Origin: Veillonellaceae bacterium
Lineage (GTDB): Bacteria; Bacillota_C; Negativicutes; Veillonellales; Veillonellaceae
Direction of reading: 5' to 3'
NCBI GenBank assembly: GCA_902834965.1
Contig: CADFKY010000060.1
Location: forward strand, 1 to 6,184
DNA length: 6,184 bases
The position numbers were made by a program, and so were the translations under genes. Under the pieces are notes generated by a model. It was given only the letters and a program-made list of their open reading frames with translations. It did no database searches and was not told the origin of the DNA. Of the stretch, positions 1-4,857 are shown piece by piece; position 1 is the stretch's first letter; each line of letters starts with the position of its first letter.

Positions 1-146
1 GTAGATTTATCTTTTACAACGGATAAAACCGCTTGTGCATCTAACTCATCATCGAAGTAACGAGTTAATTTGCTCAATCTTTTTTCGATGTATGCTCTTA
101 GAGCATCTGTCACTTCAATGTTTTTACCTCTGATTGCTACTTTCAT
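1..146 (-). CDS. hpf: Ribosome hibernation promoting factor, HPF/RaiA family (5' part only)
   Basis: Only the first 48 codons are in the window; the gene continues past the left edge. The reading begins MKVAIRGKNIEVTDALRAYI and goes on with EKRLSKLTRYFDDEL, which is the typical first strand and first helix of the HPF/RaiA/YfiA fold. Members bind the 30S decoding region and inactivate or dimerise ribosomes in stationary phase or stress. Whether this is the long form, with the C-terminal dimerisation domain usual in Bacillota, cannot be seen. The ATG at 146-144 is preceded by AGAAAGGGTG, a close match to the 16S rRNA 3' end, at a normal distance. The gene appears to be transcribed from its own leader (see the hairpin at 174-216 and the promoter candidate at 227-256), because a terminator closes the upstream cold shock gene. 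secA often follows hpf in Bacillota, but that would lie outside the window. Confidence 0.93.
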   Translation of the reverse strand, partial: MKVAIRGKNIEVTDALRAYIEKRLSKLTRYFDDELDAQAVLSVVKDKS

Positions 147-173
147 AAGTCAACACCCTTTCTAAAAATCATC

Positions 174-216
174 CACGAGATACGAGTGTGTAGTAATTTT
201 TTACTTATCTCTCGTG
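174..216 (-). promoter_or_regulatory. Leader hairpin in the hpf 5' UTR
   Basis: On the minus strand CACGAGA (216-210) can pair with TCTCGTG (180-174). Inside it, AGTAA (205-201) pairs with TTACT (196-192) around a 4-nt A loop. The structure ends a few bases upstream of the hpf ribosome binding site, so it may protect the mRNA 5' end or affect initiation. No terminator-like U run follows it. The pairing is seen directly; the function is inferred. Confidence 0.5.
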
Positions 217-226
217 TTATATTTAG

Positions 227-256
227 TATTTCTACATTAAGGTATAAAACTCCTCT
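227..256 (-). promoter_or_regulatory. Possible sigma-H-like promoter of hpf
   Basis: Reading the minus strand, AGAGGAGTT (256-248) and GTAGAAATA (235-227) are separated by 12 bp. They resemble the Bacillus sigma-H consensus (RnAGGAwWW, 11-12 bp, RnnGAATww) with one mismatch in each element. Transcription would start near 220, just before the leader hairpin. Bacillus subtilis hpf is known to have sigma-H and sigma-B control. No convincing sigma-70 promoter was found in 147-320. With degenerate consensuses in AT-rich DNA a chance match is possible. Confidence 0.3.
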
Positions 257-320
257 TTTTTTCAAAAGAATTTTTATATTTTTTGCAGAATTATAAATAT
301 TATTTCCAGTAACAATCGAA

Positions 321-350
321 AAACTCCGATATCATGTAATATCGGAGTTT
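321..350 (-). terminator. Intrinsic terminator of the cold shock gene
   Basis: A perfect 12-bp inverted repeat (321-332 with 339-350) has a 6-nt loop and a CTCCG core. On the minus strand it is followed by five T residues and then CGATTGTT. It begins 37 nt after the csp stop codon. The plus-strand side also has a short T-rich tail, but no plus-strand gene reads into it. Confidence 0.85.
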
Positions 351-387
351 CTTTATATGTTGCTTTTATGTATTTTTTGGTATGTGA

Positions 388-585
388 TTACGCTTTTACA
401 ACGTTAGCAGCTTGAGGGCCACGGTTACCATCAACGATATCAAACTCTACATTTTGACCTTCTGTCAAAGATTTGAAACCTTCGTCTTGGATCGCAGAGT
501 AATGTACGAATACATCGCTACCGTCTTCACGTTCAATAAAACCATAACCTTTTTCTGCGCTGAACCATTTTACTTTACCTAACAT
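388..585 (-). CDS. CspA-family cold shock protein
   Basis: This is a complete 65-residue single cold shock domain, the usual length for bacterial Csp proteins. These proteins bind single-stranded RNA and DNA and act as RNA chaperones in the cytoplasm. The signature is complete: KWFS at 6-9, RNP1-type KGYGFIE at 12-18, and RNP2-type VFVHYS at 25-30 with the aromatic and histidine residues that stack on nucleic acid. The C terminus has the usual GPQAANV. The ATG at 585-583 has a strong AGGAGGAT ribosome binding site 7 bases upstream. The gene stands alone, with a sigma-70 promoter at 641-669 and a terminator at 321-350. The 5' UTR would be only about 50 nt, shorter than the long thermosensing leader of E. 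coli cspA, and no cold box was recognised, so it may be a constitutive or growth-phase member. Which paralogue (cspA, cspB, cspC) cannot be told from sequence alone. Confidence 0.97.
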   Translation of the reverse strand: MLGKVKWFSAEKGYGFIEREDGSDVFVHYSAIQDEGFKSLTEGQNVEFDIVDGNRGPQAANVVKA

Positions 586-640
586 GGTAACATCCTCCTA
601 AAAATATATATATTGTCTTACTGTCTTGCACTACACTTGT

Positions 641-669
641 ATCATAACACAGCATGTATAAAATATCAA
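641..669 (-). promoter_or_regulatory. Sigma-70 promoter of the cold shock gene
   Basis: On the minus strand TTGATA (669-664) and TATGAT (646-641) are exactly 17 bp apart, each one mismatch from consensus. Transcription would start near 634, giving a leader of about 50 nt before the csp ATG. Confidence 0.8.
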
Positions 670-1052
670 ACAATAATATTAACACTTTTAATGAATATAC
701 AAATATATCTTATTGATAATCCGCCCTCTAAGAAACGCATCAAAACCTCAATTCATCTATATTATAAATATTTCCGAACAGCATATTAAATTATTACATA
801 ATTTTATAATCATAAAAATATATGAATTAAAAATTATTACTTCAAAATATATATGTATAAAATATTTACATATCACAAATATTTATAGCAATAATCGCAT
901 TTTATAGATTAAGAAAGACCCAGAAGAGCTTATTTCTAAGGGTTGAACAGATACGAATAAAACAAGTCATCAAATATATTAATAGGTATAAATCGATTCA
1001 TATATTAAGAAATTAAATATCTACAAATTTGGTTATCTTTAAAAATACCAAA
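670..1052. other. AT-rich gene-free spacer
   Basis: No supportable gene was found between the csp promoter and the terminator of the ABC transporter operon. The DNA is extremely AT-rich with many ATATAT-like runs. The only open frame, 713-907 on the plus strand, starts with TTG, lacks a ribosome binding site and has low-complexity Ile/Tyr/Lys/Asn composition, so it was left out. A weak imperfect hairpin is visible at 918-943 (ACCC-AGAA pairing with TTCT-AA-GGGT). It lies in the least AT-rich part of the spacer and has no assigned role. Confidence 0.7.
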
Positions 1053-1093
1053 AAAAGGAAGCAAACTCTGAATTTCAGAACTCACTTCCTTTT
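1051..1093 (-). terminator. Intrinsic terminator of the amino acid ABC transporter operon
   Basis: AAAAGGAAG and its complement (1053-1061 with 1085-1093) form the outer stem. On the minus-strand RNA the whole interior also pairs through G-U wobbles and an inner TCTGA/TCAGA helix, down to a 3-nt loop. The opposite strand lacks this wobble pairing. A run of seven T residues ends the minus-strand stem. It starts 17 nt after the ATPase stop codon. Confidence 0.88.
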
Positions 1094-1109
1094 ATGTTAG
1101 AAAATATTA

Positions 1110-1829
1110 TTATAAAATTTTCGACAAGAACAATTTTGTTCGCTCATTTGTTGGAGCATCAAATACCTTTTCAGGAGTATCATCTTCTAAGATTAATCCA
1201 CCATCAACGAATAATACGCGGTCAGCTACTTCTTTAGCAAAGCCCATTTCATGAGTAACAATAACCATCGTCATCCCTTCTTCTGCAAGAGACTTCATTA
1301 CATCTAGAACCTCACGAACCATTTCTGGATCGAGTGCAGATGTAGGTTCATCAAATAGCATAACCTTTGGTTTCATCGCTAGAGCACGGGCAATGGCAAC
1401 ACGTTGCTTTTGACCACCAGATAAGGAATCAGGATATGCATTAGCTTTATCCCCTAACCCAACGCGATCAAGTAAAGCTTGTCCGATTTTCTTAGCTTCA
1501 TCACTAGAAGTTTTACGAACCTTAGTTTGAGCTAATGTTAAATTTTCCATTACAGTCATATGTGGGAAAAGATTAAAGTTTTGGAATACCATCCCCACTT
1601 CAGCACGAACTTCATTGAGTTTAGACTTATCAGAAAGATCCATACCATCTACAATTACCTTACCAGATGTAGGCTCTTCTAAGTAGTTCATAGTACGCAA
1701 TACTGTACTTTTGCCAGAACCAGATGGACCAATAATAACGACAACTTGACCTTTTTCTATGTGTAAATCTATGCCCTTTAATACTTCATTTTTACCAAAG
1801 GATTTATGTACATTTTCTAATTTAATCAT
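1110..1829 (-). CDS. glnQ: Polar amino acid ABC transporter, ATP-binding protein (GlnQ type)
   Basis: This 239-residue ATPase energises the importer encoded by the two genes before it and works as a dimer on the cytoplasmic face of the membrane. All nucleotide-binding motifs are intact: Walker [10 protein letters not shown] at 34-42, Q-loop glutamine 83 in [10 protein letters not shown], signature LSGGQ at 136-140, Walker B VMLFDE at 156-161 followed by PTSALDP, and the switch histidine 193 in VTHE. Length and the stretch around [13 protein letters not shown] match the GlnQ/ArtP/HisP branch of polar amino acid transporters. The ATG overlaps the permease stop as ATGA, so translation is probably coupled. 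The gene is last in the operon, with a terminator directly downstream. The substrate is not fixed by the ATPase: glutamine, arginine, cystine or another polar amino acid are all possible. Confidence 0.96.
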   Translation of the reverse strand: MIKLENVHKSFGKNEVLKGIDLHIEKGQVVVIIGPSGSGKSTVLRTMNYLEEPTSGKVIVDGMDLSDKSKLNEVRAEVGMVFQNFNLFPHMTVMENLTLAQTKVRKTSSDEAKKIGQALLDRVGLGDKANAYPDSLSGGQKQRVAIARALAMKPKVMLFDEPTSALDPEMVREVLDVMKSLAEEGMTMVIVTHEMGFAKEVADRVLFVDGGLILEDDTPEKVFDAPTNERTKLFLSKIL

Positions 1830-2482
1830 TTAATGCTATATTTCCTTTCAAGGTAACCAACCAATTGTGAAATTGTTACTGTCATAATAAGGTAAATAAC
1901 AGCAACTGTACCCCAGATTTCAAAGGATGCATAGGTTTTAGCAATGATTAATTGACCACGACGTGTCAATTCTTCGAAACCAATTACAGAAACCAATGAG
2001 GAGTCTTTCAACATAGCAATAAATTCATTACCCAATGGTGGGATAATTGCTTTGAAAGCTTGAGGCATGATAATATAACGCATAGTTTGACCCCATGTTA
2101 AACCAAGAGATCGACCTGCTTCCATTTGGCCTTTATCGATAGATTGAATACCAGCACGGAAGATTTCAGATACATATGCACCAGAGTTAATACTACATGC
2201 GGTAACAGCAGCAATAAACGGATCAATACGTTGTCCTGTAATCATTGGCAAAGCAAAATAAATCAAGAAGATTTGTACCAATAGTGGTGTACCACGAATG
2301 ATATCTACATAACATTTTGCTAATAGTCTAACTACTGTAAATTTAGATAAATTTGCTAAGGCTACTAATAAACCGATAAAGAAACCACAGCCAACAGACA
2401 TAGCTGTAATTTCAACGGTTACAAGTGCACCTTGTAATAAGAGCGGTAAATTATCCGCAATTAACCCCCAATTAAAACTCAT
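1826..2482 (-). CDS. glnP: Polar amino acid ABC transporter, permease
   Basis: This 218-residue integral membrane protein has hydrophobic segments at roughly 12-44, 66-82, 88-100, 145-170 and 188-208. It matches the His/Glu/Gln/Arg/opine permease family. The short N-terminal segment ending in [12 protein letters not shown] is typical, as is [19 protein letters not shown] at 61-79. The cytoplasmic EAA loop that docks on the ATPase is clear: [22 protein letters not shown] at about 121-142. Only one permease gene is present, so a homodimeric pore is likely. The ATG is preceded by AGGAGA and lies 11 nt after the binding-protein stop; its own stop overlaps the ATPase start as ATGA. The symbol reflects family similarity; the transported amino acid is not proven. 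Confidence 0.95.
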   Translation of the reverse strand: MSFNWGLIADNLPLLLQGALVTVEITAMSVGCGFFIGLLVALANLSKFTVVRLLAKCYVDIIRGTPLLVQIFLIYFALPMITGQRIDPFIAAVTACSINSGAYVSEIFRAGIQSIDKGQMEAGRSLGLTWGQTMRYIIMPQAFKAIIPPLGNEFIAMLKDSSLVSVIGFEELTRRGQLIIAKTYASFEIWGTVAVIYLIMTVTISQLVGYLERKYSIK

Positions 2483-2493
2483 GATCTCTCCTA

Positions 2494-3300
2494 TTATTTA
2501 AATTCTACCACTACTGGCATATCAGCAGGTGCATCTACATTAAACCATTTTTTATATAATGTATTAAATTCACCATCAGCCTTCATATCTGCAATTGCTT
2601 TATTGATTTGTTCTTGTAAATCTTTATTATCTTTATTAATTGCTAAGCCCAAATATTCTTTTGTATTTGGATATGCCATAAATTTAATATGTTGATCTGG
2701 ATGTTTAGTACTGTAAAATTGAGCCACTGGCAAATCAATAACAGTTGCATCAGCACCACCATTTTGTAATTCTAACAAAGCTTCATTACTATGGTCAAAC
2801 TCTTTTACAGTAGTACCTTCGATTTTATGGGCTAAATCTGCACCAGTAGTACCTAGTTGAGCAGCAATTTTCTTGCCTTTAAGATCGTCAAGAGATGTGA
2901 TATTTGCGCCATCTTTATATACTACAGCAAGGGCATTTTCATAATATGGAGAAGAGAATAATACCTTTTCACTTCTAGCTTTGGTAATCGTCATACCAGA
3001 TGCAGCAACATCAATATCATGTGTATTTAAAGCTGGAATCAAAGCATCAAAAGCAACATTCTTAAGCTCTACATCTTTATTGATACGTTTACCAATGGCA
3101 CGAATTAAATCAATATCAAATCCTGTGTAGTCTTGAGTTTTTTCATCTTTAAATTCAAATGGTACAAATGTGGCATTAGTACCAACAATGAGTTTATTAG
3201 AAGTTGTTTGTGTAGAAGATCCACAACCGCCAATTACAGTACCGGCCATTACTAACATACAACCACCAATGATTAATTTTTTTAACTTGCTATTTAACAT
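2494..3300 (-). CDS. Polar amino acid ABC transporter, substrate-binding lipoprotein
   Basis: This 268-residue family 3 solute-binding protein captures the amino acid outside the membrane and delivers it to the permease. It has a lipoprotein signal: positive LKK at 6-8, a hydrophobic core, and the lipobox VIGGC with the modifiable cysteine at 26, followed by a Ser/Thr-rich linker. The mature domain starts KLIVGTNATFVPFEFKD and continues with YTGFDIDLIRAIG, the classic lobe 1 opening. By family analogy, Arg109 (in TKARSEK) and Thr152 (in QLGTTGADL) would hold the ligand carboxylate, and Asp189 (in VIDLPVAQ) the amino group. The C terminus has the usual LYKKWF. The ATG has GAGGAT as ribosome binding site. 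It is first of three genes, as is usual for the most highly expressed component, behind a strong promoter at 3343-3370. Ligand identity is undetermined. Confidence 0.95.
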   Translation of the reverse strand: MLNSKLKKLIIGGCMLVMAGTVIGGCGSSTQTTSNKLIVGTNATFVPFEFKDEKTQDYTGFDIDLIRAIGKRINKDVELKNVAFDALIPALNTHDIDVAASGMTITKARSEKVLFSSPYYENALAVVYKDGANITSLDDLKGKKIAAQLGTTGADLAHKIEGTTVKEFDHSNEALLELQNGGADATVIDLPVAQFYSTKHPDQHIKFMAYPNTKEYLGLAINKDNKDLQEQINKAIADMKADGEFNTLYKKWFNVDAPADMPVVVEFK

Positions 3301-3337
3301 CGAATCATCCTCATTTACTAAACTAACTATTTTTATT

Positions 3338-3360
3338 CCACTAGTATACCACTTAGTATA
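3338..3360 (-). repeat. Tandem direct repeat overlapping the transporter promoter
   Basis: On the minus strand TATACTAAGTGG (3360-3349) is followed immediately by TATACTAGTGG (3348-3338), identical except for one extra A. The second copy supplies the -10 element, so a protein binding the repeat would block or alter RNA polymerase access. The repeat is seen directly; the operator role is inferred. Confidence 0.5.
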
Positions 3361-3370
3361 ATTATGTCAA
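3343..3370 (-). promoter_or_regulatory. Sigma-70 promoter of the amino acid transporter operon
   Basis: On the minus strand a perfect TTGACA (3370-3365) is separated by 16 bp from TATACT (3348-3343). Transcription would start near 3336, leaving a leader of about 36 nt before the binding-protein ATG. That is too short for a riboswitch or T-box, so any control is likely by a protein acting on the DNA. Confidence 0.8.
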
Positions 3371-3424
3371 CAATTTTGTATAGAATCATCCTGAATATCA
3401 ATTAATCACTATATTTATATTTTA

Positions 3425-3523
3425 TTTTTATACACTGATTGTATATTTATAACAACAATGTATAAAAACTTTCCCATAAGAATCGGTATTTTCACTATTT
3501 TTAAATATACAGATGTATAAAAA
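3425..3523. repeat. Repeated TGTATAAAAA 10-mers upstream of the transporter promoter
   Basis: The 10-mer TGTATAAAAA occurs at 3459-3468 and 3514-3523, and as its exact reverse complement at 3425-3434. A related TGTATATTTA starts at 3440, giving the inverted repeat TATACA-N5-TGTATA at 3429-3445. All copies lie in the AT-rich stretch between the ncRNA terminator and the transporter promoter. They look like half-sites of a regulator, with some likeness to ArgR boxes, but AT-rich sequence makes chance recurrence likelier. Confidence 0.35.
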
Positions 3524-3554
3524 GAAAAAAGCACATGAGAAAAGCCTCATGTGC
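3521..3554 (-). terminator. Intrinsic terminator of the structured ncRNA
   Basis: A perfect 9-bp stem, GCACATGAG/CTCATGTGC (3546-3554 with 3531-3539), has a 6-nt loop and is followed on the minus strand by TTTTTTCTTT. It is one of the strongest terminators in the window. It fixes the strand and the 3' end of the RNA. Confidence 0.93.
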
Positions 3555-3756
3555 CCGCATACGGCTGACCTGGTCTTTGCCCCCACACTCGCCTGCTGGA
3601 GGGTTCGCTCATAAGTCCGAGACTCCCCACTACTACCCCTCTCGGTTTTACCGGCAGGACTTACACCTAAGCCGCACCATGCTCACAACCCCTTGGGTTG
3701 CTTATGTGGATCGTTTCGCCTGCGACTGGCATCGACTTTCAACCACAGACCCGTAT
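3531..3756 (-). ncRNA. Free-standing structured ncRNA of about 225 nt, candidate raiA-motif RNA
   Basis: The minus strand carries a complete transcription unit without a reading frame: a promoter at 3763-3791, a start near 3756 and a terminator at 3521-3554. The inner 200 nt (3551-3750) are about 58% G+C in DNA that is otherwise strongly AT-rich. The ends pair: ATACGG (3756-3751) with CCGTAT (3564-3559), extended by GTCT (3750-3747) with AGAC (3576-3573). Further helices are GTGG/CCAC (3746-3743, 3709-3706) enclosing TCG/CGA and GCC/GGC; a CAACCC/GGGTTG hairpin (3700-3686); a long arm GCTTA/TGAGC plus TAAGTCC/GGACTTA (3672-3657 with 3618-3607); and CCGAGA/TCTCGG (3645-3640, 3622-3617). CCTGC (3658-3654) could pair with GCAGG (3596-3592) as an alternative or tertiary contact. 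No hallmarks of RNase P, tmRNA, SRP or rod-like 6S RNA were found. Its place between comF and hpf on the same strand suggests a raiA-motif RNA. An RNA gene is nearly certain; the family name is an inference of about even odds. Confidence 0.85.
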
Positions 3757-3762
3757 AGACGT

Positions 3763-3791
3763 ATTATAAAGAATAACAGTATACATGTCTA
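3763..3791 (-). promoter_or_regulatory. Sigma-70 promoter of the structured ncRNA
   Basis: On the minus strand TAGACA (3791-3786) and a perfect TATAAT (3768-3763) are exactly 17 bp apart. The predicted start, near 3756, coincides with the first base of the RNA's closing stem, which supports both calls. Confidence 0.85.
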
Positions 3792-4032
3792 GATTTATAA
3801 TTATATATACATTCTTAAAATTAATAAGACGTACCTATTAAATTATATTTCCGAACATAGCATCGTTCAGTTCTCATTGAAATGAGAATAAATTTTGCAA
3901 CCCCTTTTTTGGTATGTATAGAAAATTGTCATAGAAAACCTAAAATATTCTTCATATTATTTTAATATTTATAAAATTAGTTTTTCTAGGTACTATATTT
4001 AGTACATTCCTAAAATGTCAATTATTTTTAGT
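3792..4032. other. AT-rich divergent spacer with two inverted repeats
   Basis: No gene was found between the ncRNA promoter and the HD-GYP gene promoters, which point away from each other. Two perfect inverted repeats stand out: TTCTCATT-GA-AATGAGAA at 3871-3888 and GTACTA-TATT-TAGTAC at 3990-4005. Neither is followed by a clear T run, so they look more like protein-binding sites than terminators. Their targets are unknown. Confidence 0.5.
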
Positions 4033-4061
4033 ATGCCAAATATGAATACAACATGTATAAT
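4033..4061 (+). promoter_or_regulatory. Candidate distal promoter of the HD-GYP gene
   Basis: ATGCCA (4033-4038) and a perfect TATAAT (4056-4061) are 17 bp apart. Transcription from here would give a leader of about 140 nt containing the repeats at 4136-4180. The -35 is two mismatches from consensus. Confidence 0.45.
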
Positions 4062-4076
4062 AGAACATACGTATCA

Positions 4077-4105
4077 TACACAAAATATTATTTATGGTGT
4101 ATAAT
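4077..4105 (+). promoter_or_regulatory. Candidate proximal promoter of the HD-GYP gene
   Basis: TACACA (4077-4082) and a perfect TATAAT (4100-4105) are 17 bp apart. The leader would be about 95 nt and would still include the hairpin at 4148-4180. It is equal in quality to the distal candidate; both may be used. Confidence 0.5.
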
Positions 4106-4135
4106 TTGTATACTATTAAATAAGAACGGCCTAAA

Positions 4136-4180
4136 GTTGTACGATATGAACATAAGTACGAGGGGTTGTACCATATGTTC
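4136..4180 (+). repeat. Direct repeat and hairpin in the HD-GYP gene leader
   Basis: GTTGTACGATATG (4136-4148) and GTTGTACCATATG (4165-4177) match at 12 of 13 positions, 29 bp apart. In the same stretch GAACATA (4148-4154) and TATGTTC (4174-4180), then GTAC (4156-4159) and GTAC (4168-4171), can pair to form a hairpin with loop GAGGGGTT. The loop resembles a ribosome binding site, but the true one (AAAGGGG, 4194-4199 region) lies downstream. It could be an operator or an RNA control element; it does not match the known c-di-GMP riboswitch classes as far as can be seen. Confidence 0.45.
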
Positions 4181-4205
4181 TACATGTTAGTTAAAGGGGT
4201 TTATT

Positions 4206-4808
4206 ATGTTTATGTTATCATTAATGCAACCATCTGGGTTGTACGAACTGGAGAAGGACAGTTTAGAAGCCATTAGCGCTCAGCTCTTGCAGATGATACA
4301 AATAAAAAGCTATCATCTGTACACTCATTCTATCCAAGTTTCAAACTATGCAGTTAGTATTGCTGCTAAAATGGGTTTACCGTTAAATGAAATTGAACAA
4401 ATTCGCCATGCAGCATTACTTCATGACGTAGGACTATTAATGGTACCTAATGCATTAATCCAAAAATCTCCATATCTTAATAAACAAGAAATGTCAAAGT
4501 ATAAGCAACATGCTGCAAGTGGTGCGAATATGATCGAAAACTACCCTTGCTGCCAACAAATCTTGCCTTATATTCGTTACCATCATGAAAAATGGGATGG
4601 CTCTGGTTACCCTAAACATTTGCGTGGTGCTAATATCCCATTAGGAGCTAGAATCATTGCTGTTGCAGATTATTATGATACAACAGTTAATCCTTCTACA
4701 GAATTTTGGGCAAAAACAAAAGCTAAAGCAAAAGAAGAACTCTTTAGTGCATCCGGCTCTCTCTTTGATCCAGATGTAGTAAAAGCATTTATCGATGTTC
4801 TAGGCTAA
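4206..4808 (+). CDS. HD-GYP domain protein, probable cyclic di-GMP phosphodiesterase
   Basis: This 200-residue cytoplasmic protein consists almost only of an HD-GYP domain, a metal-dependent phosphohydrolase that typically breaks c-di-GMP. The metal ligands can be traced: His41 (YTHSIQVSNYA), His73-Asp74 (ALLHDVG), His102 (YKQHAASG), His126-His127 (RYHHEKWDGSGYP, with GYP at 134-136) and Asp155 (VADYYD). Two places depart from the usual pattern: the lysine after HDxG is leucine (HDVGLLMVP), and the segment after Asp155, usually DALTSDRPY-like, is replaced by TTVNPSTEFW. Activity is therefore likely but may be altered. No sensor, receiver or membrane segment is attached; about 30 N-terminal residues precede the domain. 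The ATG has AAAGGGG upstream at good spacing. It is the only plus-strand gene here, monocistronic, with its own promoters, leader repeat and terminator, placed between comF and the ncRNA. Confidence 0.9.
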   Translation: MFMLSLMQPSGLYELEKDSLEAISAQLLQMIQIKSYHLYTHSIQVSNYAVSIAAKMGLPLNEIEQIRHAALLHDVGLLMVPNALIQKSPYLNKQEMSKYKQHAASGANMIENYPCCQQILPYIRYHHEKWDGSGYPKHLRGANIPLGARIIAVADYYDTTVNPSTEFWAKTKAKAKEELFSASGSLFDPDVVKAFIDVLG

Positions 4809-4820
4809 TATAATGATTAA

Positions 4821-4849
4821 GCGTTCACCATTCGGTGAACGCTTTTTTT
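4821..4849 (+). terminator. Intrinsic terminator of the HD-GYP gene
   Basis: A perfect 9-bp stem, GCGTTCACC/GGTGAACGC (4821-4829 with 4834-4842), has loop ATTC and is followed by seven T residues. It lies 12 nt after the stop codon. The stem extends to 11 bp (AAGCG/CGCTT) and could also stop convergent comF transcripts, although the minus-strand T run is poor. Confidence 0.93.
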
Positions 4850-4857
4850 GTAAATAT

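Noticed and set aside
713..907. 64-codon plus-strand open frame
   Set aside because: TTG start, no ribosome binding site, low-complexity Ile/Tyr/Lys/Asn composition expected from AT-rich non-coding DNA.
655..1020. ATATAT-rich runs as repeats or a CRISPR-like array
   Set aside because: There is no regular unit length or spacing; the runs are simple AT-rich sequence.
3301..3342. Riboswitch or T-box in the transporter leader
   Set aside because: The predicted leader is only about 36 nt and contains no conserved aptamer or T-box sequence.
3170..3361. 63-codon plus-strand open frame
   Set aside because: Antisense to the signal peptide region of the substrate-binding lipoprotein and its promoter, where the minus-strand gene is strongly supported.
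3531..3756. RNase P RNA, tmRNA, SRP RNA or 6S RNA
   Set aside because: The conserved RNase P cores, the tmRNA tag frame with a CCA-ending acceptor, and the SRP GGAA-loop region are not visible, and the branched multi-helix fold does not fit rod-like 6S RNA.
3535..3792. 85-codon plus-strand open frame
   Set aside because: It lies antisense to the structured ncRNA, starts inside the terminator stem, has no ribosome binding site and no recognisable protein pattern. The open frame is a by-product of the GC-rich RNA gene.
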